Assembly: GCA_965603365.1 (NCBI GenBank)
Contig: CBFDCR010000012.1
Coordinates: 23,731-87,730, forward strand
DNA length: 64,000 nt
Direction of reading: 5' to 3'
Source of the DNA: JAHELQ01 sp965603365
Lineage (GTDB): Bacteria; Acidobacteriota; Aminicenantia; UBA2199
Below the pieces are notes generated by a model, which worked only from the letters and a program-made list of their open reading frames with translations, was not told the DNA's origin and ran no database searches. Every line of letters starts with the position of its first letter. Positions within the stretch are counted from its first letter, which is position 1. The position numbers and the translations under genes were made by a program. This document shows positions 33,388-42,582 of the stretch, piece by piece.

Positions 33388-34010
33388 TTTTTCTTATTTT
33401 TAATTTTTCTGAAATTGCGCTTTATAAGAGCGAGAATCCAGGCATATTTTTCCTGAAGTTGTTTGAGTCGTTCCAGGTTCTGATCGTTCATCGCAGTGTT
33501 CGGCTTTTGGCCGGCTTTCCGGGCAAAATCCAGCACCCCGTCGGCTTCGCTGTCGCCCAACAGGTAGGTTTCGCCGGAGGGAAACTTCAATCTCATATCG
33601 ATCACGTCAACAGGCACCCCCTGCATCAACCGTTCGATCCGCTCATCCCGGTCCCTGGCATCCCGGGCCGTGCCGTACGTTACGGTGGCCCAATAACCTT
33701 TTTCATTTAAATCCAGTACATAGGAATCGTAAAACCAATCGGGGCTCCAGGAAGAGATACTGCCGCTTTTGCCGCCGGTTCGCTTTTGATATTCCCGGTA
33801 TAAAATGTGTTGTTGGCTCTGGCGGCCGTAGTGTTCGATCACCGCCAATGCCTGGTACATGGTGGCGTCGGCCGGCAGGTTGAGTTTCGGCGGTTGAATC
33901 AAGGGGCCGGTGGTTAGGGGTTCGGTTTTTTTTGGTCCGGCAGCCGAGCAGCCGAACCAGACTGCTATAAATAGGACCGCCAATGCTCTGACAATTTTTT
34001 TTACTTTCAT
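33384..34010 (-). CDS. Uncharacterised lipoprotein
   Basis: 208 residues with a lipoprotein signal (RALAVLFIAVWFGC). After a short Thr/Pro linker it has YQALAVIEHYGRQSQQHILYREYQKRTGG and a WSPDWFYDSYVLDLNEKGYW segment, then a basic C-terminus (RNFRKIKNKKN). I do not recognise the family. It overlaps the upstream membrane-protein gene by 4 bp (34007-34010), so the two form an operon. Confidence 0.65.
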   Translation of the reverse strand: MKVKKIVRALAVLFIAVWFGCSAAGPKKTEPLTTGPLIQPPKLNLPADATMYQALAVIEHYGRQSQQHILYREYQKRTGGKSGSISSWSPDWFYDSYVLDLNEKGYWATVTYGTARDARDRDERIERLMQGVPVDVIDMRLKFPSGETYLLGDSEADGVLDFARKAGQKPNTAMNDQNLERLKQLQEKYAWILALIKRNFRKIKNKKN

Positions 34011-34459
34011 GTATTTCTATCCCGTTCCATTTTTTTGGCTCTTGACAGTTCGTTGGTGGCCCCGGCAATGAGCAGCACCAGTGAGGCGGCCAGGGTCAAC
34101 AATATCCCGATTCGGCACTGATGAAGGATATAGCGGCAGCGAAAAAACAGGACGATGATGAGAATGACCGGTACACTGCCGACTAACATGGCAGCCGGGC
34201 CGGTGGATTTATTGAATAGGGAGAGAATAATGATGACAGCCGCGCCGATGGGGATCAGGTAGACCAACAGGGTGATCATACCGGCAATGGATTGGAAGAC
34301 ATTGATAAAGTGCAGCAGCCTGGCCATATTGTAACCCGCTACCGTTAAGACCGGGTTGGCAAACCAGGGTAAAAAAAAGGCGGCGATTAATACAATGGCG
34401 GAAACGCCCACCGGCTTTTTGACCACTCTGAGAAAATGGTTTGATTGATCTGTCGACAT
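34007..34459 (-). CDS. Uncharacterised four-helix membrane protein
   Basis: 150 residues with four hydrophobic helices (SAIVLIAAFFLPWFANPVL, GMITLLVYLIPIGAAVIIIL, AAMLVGSVPVILIIVLFF, ILLTLAASLVLLIAG) and short loops. No family recognised. It is translated from ATG 34459 with no clear ribosome site and is coupled to the lipoprotein gene by ATGA overlap; the two may form a small complex. Confidence 0.6.
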   Translation of the reverse strand: MSTDQSNHFLRVVKKPVGVSAIVLIAAFFLPWFANPVLTVAGYNMARLLHFINVFQSIAGMITLLVYLIPIGAAVIIILSLFNKSTGPAAMLVGSVPVILIIVLFFRCRYILHQCRIGILLTLAASLVLLIAGATNELSRAKKMERDRNT

Positions 34460-34479
34460 TTTGTATTTCTTTAGGCTAC

Positions 34480-34508
34480 CTTATATCATTTTTCCCCCAT
34501 AAAATCAA
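34480..34508 (-). promoter_or_regulatory. Promoter of the membrane protein-lipoprotein pair
   Basis: Minus strand: TTGATT (34503-34508), 17 bp, TATAAG (34480-34485). Confidence 0.5.
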
Positions 34509-34517
34509 CCGACCACA

Positions 34518-34546
34518 TTGATTCTATCGGCTGCTTGTGGTATAAA
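34518..34546 (+). promoter_or_regulatory. Promoter of the PilZ gene
   Basis: TTGATT (34518-34523), 17 bp, TATAAA (34541-34546). It is back-to-back with the promoter at 34480. Confidence 0.5.
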
Positions 34547-34585
34547 ATAGAGGTAAAATATTAAGAGTCAAGATGGGCTGGCAAA

Positions 34586-34900
34586 ATGGACAGTAGAAAG
34601 ACAAAAAGGGTTAAGGAAAATAAGGAGATTACGCTGATCGATGACAACCGTCATTTCCCTGCCGTGCTCACCAGCATCTCTAAAAATGGCATGTCGGTAA
34701 GATGCAGCCGTGTCTTCCCCACATACAAGGAGATCGGGATTTCATTCAACATTGGCAACCAGCAGATTGAAATAAGGGGCTGTGTTCGCTGGGTGAACGA
34801 GCATGTGGGCAGATCGAAAGAAAAATTGAAAGAGATAGGGATTCTGGTCAAGGATCCGCCGGCAGAATTTTTAAATTATGTAAATGCGATTTCTAAGTGA
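34586..34900 (+). CDS. PilZ-domain protein
   Basis: 104 residues, a single PilZ domain. RKTKR near the start matches RxxxR and SISKNG matches (D/N)xSxxG with Ser in the first place, the two c-di-GMP contacts; the rest is beta-barrel strands ending in a helix. It may bind c-di-GMP and pass the signal to an unknown partner. It overlaps the convergent AlkD-like gene by 8 bp. Confidence 0.75.
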   Translation: MDSRKTKRVKENKEITLIDDNRHFPAVLTSISKNGMSVRCSRVFPTYKEIGISFNIGNQQIEIRGCVRWVNEHVGRSKEKLKEIGILVKDPPAEFLNYVNAISK

Positions 34901-35600
34901 AGGAACGGGTTAGATAGGTTTTTCTCTTTTCTTCGGGAAATTTCTCTATGGCGTAGCGCAGCATGGTGCGGGGCATGGTCTGATAATGTTTCTTTAAGAA
35001 TGACTCTTCCGATTCCAGATCTCTATTGCCGATCTCCCGCAGCATCCAGCCGACGGCCTTGTGAATCAGTTCTTGGGGGTCATGGACCAGCATTTCTATG
35101 ATTTGCAGGGCGGTGGCGAATCGACCGGACTTGATGGCGCCGAAGGTGGACAGGATGGCGATCCGCCGTTCCCACAAATTTTCCGATCGGGCCAGTCGAA
35201 ACAGGATATCCTTGTCTCTCCCCTTCAAGAAATCCCCCACAATATGTTCGGCCGAGGCATCTACCAGGTCCCAGTTGTTGATTTTGTGGGTGTTTTTTAA
35301 ATAGATGTCGAAGATTTTACCTTTGCAGTCGGCATCCCCTTTTTTGTAAATGAGGATCAAGATAAAGAGGGCCAGGTGCCGTTCTTCGTGGAATTCCGAT
35401 TGTAACAACGTCTCTGCCTCTTCGATGCTCAAGGTCTTAAATTCTCTGGCCATTTGGCGCAGCACCGGTACCCGGATGCCTAAGAAGCGGTCCCCTTCGC
35501 CGTATTCACCGGGCCCGGTTTTAAAAAATCGCCGGGCCAAGAGGGCATCCTCCGGGTTGGCCGCTGCCTTCAGTTTTTCCCGTAATAATTTTAAACTCAT
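34893..35600 (-). CDS. AlkD-like DNA alkylation repair protein (HEAT repeats)
   Basis: 235 residues from ATG 35600 with GAGGA upstream; codons further upstream to 35690 look non-coding. The AlkD-like fold is helical throughout, with GIRVPVLRQMAREF, INNWDLVDASAEHIVGDF, LWERRIAILSTFGAIKSG and HKAVGWMLREIGNRD, matching the alkylpurine glycosylase superfamily (W and D of the active-site region in NNWDLVD and the WERR segment). It likely removes 3- or 7-alkylated purines. Confidence 0.9.
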   Translation of the reverse strand: MSLKLLREKLKAAANPEDALLARRFFKTGPGEYGEGDRFLGIRVPVLRQMAREFKTLSIEEAETLLQSEFHEERHLALFILILIYKKGDADCKGKIFDIYLKNTHKINNWDLVDASAEHIVGDFLKGRDKDILFRLARSENLWERRIAILSTFGAIKSGRFATALQIIEMLVHDPQELIHKAVGWMLREIGNRDLESEESFLKKHYQTMPRTMLRYAIEKFPEEKRKTYLTRSFT

Positions 35601-35802
35601 TTTTTCCTCACACAAATTATTAGCATATTCGATCCCCGCAGTCAATTGTTCCGCAGCAGATCCTGCCCCTTCCCTCCCCAAAATACACATAGAGTTTTTT
35701 TATTAAAATTCAGGAGGTGATGTTTGCTGATTTTGATGCTATAACAATAAAAGAAAAAAACATGGGAAAATTGGTGGGCTGGATTTTTATTGAGATTGGT
35801 GG

Positions 35803-35831
35803 TTGACAACAGGGAGAAAACATTTTAAGAT
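35803..35831 (+). promoter_or_regulatory. Possible promoter of the aminotransferase gene
   Basis: TTGACA (35803-35808), 17 bp, TAAGAT (35826-35831). The leader would be about 115 bases. The rest of 35601-35952 has AGGAGGTG at 35713 before a 28-codon frame, too weak to call a gene. Confidence 0.4.
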
Positions 35832-35952
35832 TATCGTTAAGGATTTAAATGCGCCGGGAATTAGTGCTATTCCATAGGCGGTGTTACTTTTATCACTTTT
35901 ACCAGATAATGCAGATAAATTTATTTAAAACGATAAATGAGGAGAATAAGAT

Positions 35953-37146
35953 ATGAGCTACACATTTTCAAAGATGTCAAAAAGCATCGTCCGATCTGAA
36001 ATCCGTGAAATATTAAAACTGTCCCGCAAGCCGGGAGTCATCTCTTTTGGCGGGGGCCTGCCCGATGCTTCGCTCTTTCCTATTCAGGACATAATCGCGA
36101 TTACTAAGGATGTGTTGGAAAAAAAAGGGTATTTAGCCCTACAATATGGGCCGACTGCTGGGGAACCCGAAATGCTGGAAGCCCTCAGGGATCATATGGC
36201 AGAATTTGGAGATAAGACGACCACCGAACAGATATGCGTGACCTCTTCTTCCCAGCAGGGTCTCGATCTGGTTGCCCTGTTGTTGCTGGACGATGGGGAA
36301 CCCATTGTGATGGAACTGCCCTCCTATCTCGGTGCCATCCAGGCTTTTCGCCGCTGTGGTGCAGACATGCGGGGCGTTCTCATGGATGACGATGGCATGG
36401 ATATCCGACAGTTGATAAAGGTGCTGGATGGCTTAGAGAAGGAAGGCAAAAAGCCGAGGTTCATTTACACGGTGCCCGATTTTCAGAATCCTTCGGGTAT
36501 TACCATGAGCATAGAGCGGCGAAAAGAACTCGTTAGAATTGCTCATGAGAGAGAAATTCCCATTGTGGAGGATTCGCCCTACCGGGAACTCTCCTTCACC
36601 GGCGAAGTGTTACCCAGTCTATGGAACATTGCCGCTGGCAGGGGGGTGCTGATGTTAAAGACCTTTTCCAAGATGCTCTTTCCCGGCATGCGCATGGGCT
36701 GGCTCGTAGGGGAAAAAGATTTGATCGACAAGGTCATCATGCTCAAGCAGTCGGTGGACCTGTGCACCCCTCCCTTCAACCAACTGATTCTGGCTTCCTA
36801 TATCAAAAAGGGCAAGATGAAGCAGACCATCGACAAGGCCATCGAATGCTATCGCCCCAAGCGGAAGGCCATGCTGGAAGCCCTGGAAAACTATATGCCC
36901 AAAGGGGTCTCCTGGTCGAAACCCGACGGCGGTATGTTTTTGTGGGTTACTTTACCGGAATGGGTCGATACTAAGGAGATATTTGTAAAGGCGGTGGAAC
37001 GCAACGTGGCCTATGTCATCGGCCGCCCCTTTCACTGTGATAATTCCGGCAGCAACACCATGAGGTTGAACTACTCCTTCCCGTCGGTGGAGCAGGTCGA
37101 CCAGGGCATCAAACAACTGGCCGAAACCATCAAACAGGTGTTTTAA
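35953..37146 (+). CDS. PLP-dependent class I/II aminotransferase
   Basis: 397 residues. GGGLPDASLFP, YGPTAGEPEM, NPSGITMSIERRKEL, EDSPYRELSF and KTFSKMLFPGMRMGW (the Lys that binds PLP) are those of the LysN/2-aminoadipate and kynurenine aminotransferase group. It moves an amino group between a (probably branched, aromatic or long) amino acid and 2-oxoglutarate in the cytosol. The full length has no MocR HTH. GAGGAG precedes ATG. It could feed branched-chain 2-oxo acids to the acyl-CoA pathway at 49-59 kb. Confidence 0.9.
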   Translation: MSYTFSKMSKSIVRSEIREILKLSRKPGVISFGGGLPDASLFPIQDIIAITKDVLEKKGYLALQYGPTAGEPEMLEALRDHMAEFGDKTTTEQICVTSSSQQGLDLVALLLLDDGEPIVMELPSYLGAIQAFRRCGADMRGVLMDDDGMDIRQLIKVLDGLEKEGKKPRFIYTVPDFQNPSGITMSIERRKELVRIAHEREIPIVEDSPYRELSFTGEVLPSLWNIAAGRGVLMLKTFSKMLFPGMRMGWLVGEKDLIDKVIMLKQSVDLCTPPFNQLILASYIKKGKMKQTIDKAIECYRPKRKAMLEALENYMPKGVSWSKPDGGMFLWVTLPEWVDTKEIFVKAVERNVAYVIGRPFHCDNSGSNTMRLNYSFPSVEQVDQGIKQLAETIKQVF

Positions 37147-37224
37147 TGTTCCTGTTGAAGGGATTTGATTCATCAAACCCCTACAGGCCGGGACATGATA
37201 TGGTTATGCCTTAGGAGTGCGAAC

Positions 37225-37983
37225 ATGAAGATCGATCTGTCTGGTATGAATGTGACCGTCACCGGTGCCAGCCGGGGGATCGGCCGGGCCATTGTGCAGG
37301 CGTTGGCCTCTGCCGGTGCCCGGCTGGGCGTTCATTACTGTCGGAACGAAAAGGCGGCCCGCGAGCTTGCCCGAGAGGTGGGCAACGGGTCCCAGATTTT
37401 CAGGGCCGATCTGTCCAGTGCCCCTGAGTGCTCCAAACTCTTTAATGAGGTTGAAGCGGCATTCGGCACCATCCACGCCTGGGTCAACAATGCCGGCATT
37501 GCTTTGAAATCACCGTTGGAGATGCAGTCTGAAACCTGGCAGGCAAACTGGCAGCAAACCTTGATGGTCAATTTAACGGCCGTGGGACTGCTGTGCCGGT
37601 CGGCCATCCGCCATTTTCGTGACCACGGGGGCGGCAGGATTATCAATATCGCTTCACGGGCTGCCTTTAGGGGAGATACGCCGGAATACCTGGCCTATGC
37701 CGCTTCTAAGGGGGGTATCGTTTCCCTGACCCGCTCCATTGCCCGGGGCTGCGGTAAGGAAAATATCAAGGCCTTCATTATTGCTCCCGGTTTTGTACGC
37801 ACCGATATGGCTCAGGAATTCTTTGATGAATACGGCGAGGAGATCGCCTTAGATGACATTGCCCTGCCCCGATTGACCGAGCCGGAGGATCTGGGACCTG
37901 TGGTGGCCCTGCTTTGCAGCGGTTTGGCCGATCATGCCACCGGCTCCACCATCGACATCAATGCCGGAAGCTACGTGCATTGA
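37225..37983 (+). CDS. SDR-family oxidoreductase
   Basis: 252 residues from ATG 37225 (TTAGGAG 8 bases upstream). TGASRGIGRAI is the NAD(P) motif, NNAGI the stabilising motif, and NIASRAAF with YLAYAASK gives catalytic Ser, Tyr and Lys. The end INAGSYVH is like 3-oxoacyl-ACP reductase FabG. It likely reduces an acyl or keto substrate. It is 78 bp after the aminotransferase and 49 bp before the next gene, which has its own promoter. Confidence 0.88.
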   Translation: MKIDLSGMNVTVTGASRGIGRAIVQALASAGARLGVHYCRNEKAARELAREVGNGSQIFRADLSSAPECSKLFNEVEAAFGTIHAWVNNAGIALKSPLEMQSETWQANWQQTLMVNLTAVGLLCRSAIRHFRDHGGGRIINIASRAAFRGDTPEYLAYAASKGGIVSLTRSIARGCGKENIKAFIIAPGFVRTDMAQEFFDEYGEEIALDDIALPRLTEPEDLGPVVALLCSGLADHATGSTIDINAGSYVH

Positions 37984-37998
37984 TTTTTAATTTGACTC

Positions 37999-38027
37999 TT
38001 TACATAAGTTTAACATTTTTATAGAAT
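37999..38027 (+). promoter_or_regulatory. Leaderless promoter of the cysteine-desulfurase-like gene
   Basis: TTTACA (37999-38004), 17 bp, TAGAAT (38022-38027), then 5 bases to ATG 38033. Confidence 0.6.
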
Positions 38028-38032
38028 ATAGG

Positions 38033-39283
38033 ATGGACAATCAAGAACTTCAAAATTTTCAAGATATCATTAAGCGTCGGGCAGATTTCCCTTCCCTGGC
38101 CCGTCAACATAATGGCTATACGCTGGCGTTTTTTGATGGCCCTGGCGGCACCCAGGTACCGCAGTCGGTCATCGATGCCGTCCTCCGATATTATATGACC
38201 AGCAACGCCAACGTCCACGGCTCTTTTATCACCTCTCAGGAGACAGACAGACTGGTAGAAGAGGCCCGATCCGCCATGGCCGATTTTTTGGGGGCGGAGA
38301 GCAACCTCTGCATCTCGTTCGGTGCCAACATGACCAGTCTCACCTTTTCCCTGAGCAAGGCCATCGGCCGTTTTTTGCAGCCGGGAGAAGAGATCCTGGT
38401 CACCCGGTTAGATCATGAAGCCAACCGGGGGCCGTGGCTGGCCCTGCGGGAGAGGGGCATCCGGGTTCGGGAAGCGGCGATCAAGCCTGACTGTACCCTC
38501 GATTATGAGGACTTCCGCAGTAAGCTTACCGATTCGACCCGGTTGGTGGCGGTGGGCCTTGCCGCCAATGCCTTCGGCACCGTGAACGACCTGGCGCGGA
38601 TACGGAAATGGGCCTACGAAGTCGGTGCCTGGCTGCTGGTGGATGCCGTGCATTATGCCCCCCATTTTCCCCTGGATGTGCAAGCCCTGGGGGTGGATTT
38701 CCTGTTGTGCTCTGCCTACAAGTTCTACGGCCCCCATGTGGGCATCCTCTATTCCAGAGAGGGGCTGCTGGATCGAGTCCAAACGGATCGGCTGCGGACG
38801 CAGGATCAGCGGGCCCCATACTGCATTGAGACCGGTACGCTGAACCATGCCGCCGTTGCCGGAGTTAAAGCGGCAGTGGAATACATCGCCTCTTTCGCTG
38901 AAGCGGATGGCCAGCGTTCAAGAATTTTTAACGGTATGAGTCGCATCACCGATTGCGAACATGAACTGGCGCGGTCTCTTTTTGATGGCCTCGATAATAT
39001 TCCAGGGGTGACCATTTATGGTCCTTCTTTCGGAGATCATCTTCGGGCACCCACAGTCTCTTTTACCGTTGAGGGCAAGAGACCCGAAGAGGTCTGCCAG
39101 TTGCTGGCGGGGAAGGGGATTTGTGCCTCGTACGGCCATTTTTATGCCATCCGGCCCATGGAGGTACTGGGGCTGCTGGAAATGGGTGGGGTCACTCGAT
39201 TGGGTATCTCCCTTTACAATACTATGGAGGAGATTAATCGGGTGCTGGATGAAATAAAGCACATCGCTGCCGAGAGCCATTAG
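38033..39283 (+). CDS. Cysteine-desulfurase-like PLP protein (VC1184/TIGR01976 type)
   Basis: 416 residues. The family is marked by FDGPGGTQVP, NANVHGSF, ESNLCISFGANMTSL, RLDHEANRGPW, LLVDAVHYAPH and CSAYKFYGPHVG (PLP lysine). It is the SufS-like class V fold but with the sequence of the VC1184 group, whose substrate is unproven; its cysteine activity should not be assumed. It is leaderless and runs directly into the permease gene. Confidence 0.85.
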   Translation: MDNQELQNFQDIIKRRADFPSLARQHNGYTLAFFDGPGGTQVPQSVIDAVLRYYMTSNANVHGSFITSQETDRLVEEARSAMADFLGAESNLCISFGANMTSLTFSLSKAIGRFLQPGEEILVTRLDHEANRGPWLALRERGIRVREAAIKPDCTLDYEDFRSKLTDSTRLVAVGLAANAFGTVNDLARIRKWAYEVGAWLLVDAVHYAPHFPLDVQALGVDFLLCSAYKFYGPHVGILYSREGLLDRVQTDRLRTQDQRAPYCIETGTLNHAAVAGVKAAVEYIASFAEADGQRSRIFNGMSRITDCEHELARSLFDGLDNIPGVTIYGPSFGDHLRAPTVSFTVEGKRPEEVCQLLAGKGICASYGHFYAIRPMEVLGLLEMGGVTRLGISLYNTMEEINRVLDEIKHIAAESH

Positions 39284-41059
39284 ATGTTTGACTTTGCCTT
39301 TTGGTATACGGCCAGTTTGCTGGTCATTATGACGACTGTACTGGTGCTGGAGTGGATTGAGGCGGATATCGCCATTTTTTCCGTTTTGATTTTACTCATT
39401 GTAGGCGGCGTGATTGATGTAGAGGAGGCTTTTGTCGGTTTTTCCAATCCCGGCATGTTGACCATCTTGTTTCTGTTTATCGTGGCCGCAGCCATGCAAA
39501 AGATCGGTGTAGTCAATCAAATTGGGGAAGCACTATTGGGAAAGACAGGGAGCATAACTAAAAAGCTGTTTCGTTTCCTGCCGCCCATCTCGGCAATCTC
39601 TGCTTTTTTTAACAATACCCCTATTGTGGCCATGCTGATTCCGGTGGTGCGGGGCTGGAGTAAGAAAAATCAAATCTCGGTATCGAAGTTGCTGATTCCC
39701 CTATCTTACGCCACCATCCTGGGCGGCACCTGTACCCTCATCGGCACCAGTACCAACCTGGTGGTGCATGGCCTGATGTTGGAGAATGGATTACAGGGGA
39801 TGGGCTTTTTTGAGATATCCAGAGTGGGTATACCGGTCGCCCTGTTCGGACTGGCTGTCATCATCTTGTTCGTGCACCGGTTGTTGCCGGATCGTAAAGA
39901 GCCGTTGGTGGAACTGGGAGAGGAAACCCGGGAATTCGTGGTGGTCATGAAGGTGGAAAAGGGATATCCCCATATTGGTAAGTCCATTGAGGCGGCGGGT
40001 TTAAGGCACTTAAAGGGATTATTTCTCTTTGAAATCGAACGGCACGCTTACCTGCTGAATTCCGTCGGGCCGGACGAGAAAATTCAGTTATACGATCGCC
40101 TGTTTTTCACCGGGCTGCCGGAGACCATCATGGAGCTCCAGAAAACCCAGGGCCTGTCCTTGCTAAAGGATGCGGTCTTTGATTTGAAAAATTACGATTC
40201 CGATAACCTGCGTACCTTCGAGGTGGTGGTATCCGCCAATTCACCTCTGGTGGGCAAGAATGTACGGGAGAGCAATTTCAGAAGGAATTACGATGCAGTG
40301 ATCATTGCCATCCACAGAAGCGGTGAGCGGATTCGTCAGAAGGTCGGCAATATCGTCATCCGTCCCGGTGATACTTTGTTGATCCTGGCCAAACATAATT
40401 TCATGCAGCAGTGGTATCACACCAGGGATTTTTACCTGGTCTCCCGCTCGGTAGATATTCCCTCCAAGCCCCGTTGGTATTCTTACTTTTCCCTGGGAAT
40501 TTTGGGCGCTATGATCGTGGCCATGGCCTTCGGCGTCATACCTGTCTTAGTGGCGGTGAGTGCGGCGGCGGCAATATTGGTGATTTCCCGCTGTATTACC
40601 ACCGAAGATGCTCGCAGCAACGTGGATTGGAAAGTCTTACTTATTATTGCCTCAGCTTTCGGCATTGCCAAAGGACTGGATAACTCCGGTGTAGCCCATT
40701 TCCTGGCGGTTAAACTCGTTGATCTGATTGGCTCTTTAGGGATTCTGGCCATGCTGGCCGTAGTCTATTTTGTGACCAATTTTTATACTTCAATTATCAC
40801 CAACAATGCGGCTGCCGCCCTGCTGGTCCCCGTCGCCCTGTCAACGGCCAATCAGGCAGGATTTGATCCTCGGGCCTTTCTTTTTGCCGTGGCCATAGCT
40901 GCCTCCGCCAGCTTCGCCACCCCTATCGGTTACCAGACCAACCTGATGGTCTACGGTCCCGGAGGATACAAATTTAAAGATTTTCTGAAAGTCGGTGTGC
41001 CGCTGAATATTTTAGTCGGCATCGTGGCGGTCCTGACAATCTATTTTCTTTATAGTTAA
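39284..41059 (+). CDS. SLC13/DASS-type permease with two TrkA_C domains
   Basis: 591 residues. About eleven membrane helices: an N-terminal set (PPISAISAFFNNTPIVAML, TLIGTSTNLVVHG) and a C-terminal set (YFVTNFYTSIITNNAAAALL, ASFATPIGYQTNLMVYGPGGYKF). The SNT-like motifs GTSTNL and NNTP/TNNAA are those of Na+-coupled anion transporters. Between the sets (about 210-380) lie two TrkA_C regulatory domains. The substrate may be sulfate, a dicarboxylate or another anion. ATG follows the previous stop at once (TAG ATG), so it is translated with that gene. Confidence 0.85.
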   Translation: MFDFAFWYTASLLVIMTTVLVLEWIEADIAIFSVLILLIVGGVIDVEEAFVGFSNPGMLTILFLFIVAAAMQKIGVVNQIGEALLGKTGSITKKLFRFLPPISAISAFFNNTPIVAMLIPVVRGWSKKNQISVSKLLIPLSYATILGGTCTLIGTSTNLVVHGLMLENGLQGMGFFEISRVGIPVALFGLAVIILFVHRLLPDRKEPLVELGEETREFVVVMKVEKGYPHIGKSIEAAGLRHLKGLFLFEIERHAYLLNSVGPDEKIQLYDRLFFTGLPETIMELQKTQGLSLLKDAVFDLKNYDSDNLRTFEVVVSANSPLVGKNVRESNFRRNYDAVIIAIHRSGERIRQKVGNIVIRPGDTLLILAKHNFMQQWYHTRDFYLVSRSVDIPSKPRWYSYFSLGILGAMIVAMAFGVIPVLVAVSAAAAILVISRCITTEDARSNVDWKVLLIIASAFGIAKGLDNSGVAHFLAVKLVDLIGSLGILAMLAVVYFVTNFYTSIITNNAAAALLVPVALSTANQAGFDPRAFLFAVAIAASASFATPIGYQTNLMVYGPGGYKFKDFLKVGVPLNILVGIVAVLTIYFLYS

Positions 41060-41065
41060 ATTCTA

Positions 41066-41722
41066 TTAGTCGCTGCAGATGAATTGCACCACCGGATCTG
41101 CGGTGAGCTGGTTGGTGACATATTGAGTGGGATGGCCGATGATCACCGACGGCGTACCCAGGAAGTCGATGGTCCAATCGTTGTAATCGATGTCGAACCC
41201 CTGGTTGTAATAGGCCGCCCATACCAGTTCGCTGCAGTACCATAAGTTGGATGTAATGGGCCAGCCGTACGGGTCATTGCACTTCCTCATGCCGTGAAAC
41301 CAGTACTGATAGTTGTCTTCGCCGGAAGGCGGTGAGCCCATGGCCCATTGAACGGCCGCCGCCTTCTGGGTATCGGAGGCGGTCGCCACTTCGTAGAAGG
41401 TGAAGTTCTCGTACCAATCCTTGAGGGTTGAATAACTTATGGTACCGACGCCGGAATGAGACGCTTCCACGAATTGGTTGCCGTCCAGATAATCGTGGCC
41501 CAGGTAGAGGGCACAATGGTCGTTGCTGGTGCCCTTTAGATAACTTTTCTTCTCGCCTACACCCGGTTTGATATCCATAAAAATGATATCGCCCTTATGC
41601 ACACTGGCGGGCACCTGGTCCACAGTGGTGGGAAAGAGACCGGAAGGCATGGCCGATATCAGCAGTATGGATATCGACAGACTCCACAAAACCCTTTTTT
41701 TCAATAATACTCTCTGGTTCAT
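41066..41722 (-). CDS. Secreted YiiX/NlpC-type cysteine amidase
   Basis: 218 residues with a signal peptide (SLSISILLISAMPSGLF). GDIIFM, NDHCALYLGH, FVEASHSGVG and WYCSELVWAAY are motifs of the permuted NlpC/P60-like YiiX group: Cys in CSELV and His in NDHCALYLG are the catalytic pair. It may cut a peptide or acyl bond of cell wall or lipid. It lies convergent to the permease, 6 bp apart. Confidence 0.85.
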   Translation of the reverse strand: MNQRVLLKKRVLWSLSISILLISAMPSGLFPTTVDQVPASVHKGDIIFMDIKPGVGEKKSYLKGTSNDHCALYLGHDYLDGNQFVEASHSGVGTISYSTLKDWYENFTFYEVATASDTQKAAAVQWAMGSPPSGEDNYQYWFHGMRKCNDPYGWPITSNLWYCSELVWAAYYNQGFDIDYNDWTIDFLGTPSVIIGHPTQYVTNQLTADPVVQFICSD

Positions 41723-41850
41723 GTTGATTTAAACCTCCTTTATATATATTCAATATCAAATGTCGTTTTTCCGGGGTTTGGCTTTACCTCATGTACATAT
41801 TATGCAAGCAATACCAGGATTTGTCAAATCCGATTGGCCGAAAAATATTA

Positions 41851-42381
41851 TTAAAACCGGAAAATCAATCCCACCTGGCTGACCCAAAAGCCGGTAGTAG
41901 TGCCGCTGGTAAAGATATGGTGGTAATCGGTTCCCCACTGGATGATCCAGTCGGCATTGAATGAATAATCCAGTCCCAGGCCGAGGTTAACGCCCGGTTG
42001 GGCACGGCCGGTTTTGGGGATGTAGAGACCGGCACCGCCCCTTACATAGGGTCGGAAAGGATAGGTTGTAAATTCATATTTCAGGTTGGCCGACAGGTTC
42101 CACCAGTGGGTATCAGAGACCGGAGGAGATCCCGCCTTAAAGTGATTGTAGCCCAAAAGGCCCAGCAGCGAGAGCCGTGGTGAAAGATGGTAATCCAGGT
42201 TCAACCCCAGCCTGTAACTGCCGTTGTAAAAGGTGTTAAAATTCCCGACTGGCAGGGTGATACCGGCATGGACACTGAGACTGTACCGTTTCTGGAGTTT
42301 ATGGGCCAGGTTGAATGAGGTGGCCGTTCCCTTGACATCGACGGTGATATCGACATCCCCCAGATCTACGGAGGAGCACAT
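41851..42381 (-). pseudogene. Truncated outer-membrane beta-barrel protein
   Basis: The 176 codons after ATG 42381 end in GLIFRF and alternate hydrophobic and polar residues as in an outer-membrane barrel: LSVHAGITLPVGNFNTFYNG, LNLDYHLSPRLSLLGLLGYNH, FRPYVRGGAGLY. There is no signal peptide, and the frame starts inside a coherent domain (GDVDITVDVKGTATSFNLAHKL), so the front is missing. The break coincides with a dispersed repeat at 42390. I call it a 5'-truncated gene. The longer frame upstream is antisense to the radical SAM gene. Confidence 0.65.
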
Positions 42382-42389
42382 TGGGGACA

Positions 42390-42540
42390 GCCGGTACAAT
42401 GCAAATTTCAAAATACCCAACAGCCAGCAACCAATTTCAATGGTCATTGCAAAATAACCAATACCCAATAACCAATGAAATCTTAACGTACTCATTTTGC
42501 ATTTTGCATTGGCTGTTTTGCAATTTGCAATGTATGTTAT
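42390..42540. repeat. Dispersed AT-rich repeat, copy R2
   Basis: Longest copy of the family: GCAAATTTCAAAATACCCAA, CAATACCCAATAACCAATG and CTCATTTTGCATTTTGCATT. It shares parts with the copies at 16522, 29975 and 45655 and adjoins the truncated barrel gene. Confidence 0.65.
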
Positions 42541-42582
42541 AGGCTCCTGGGCCGTCGGGTGGTTTTGGGGTATAATAGGGGT

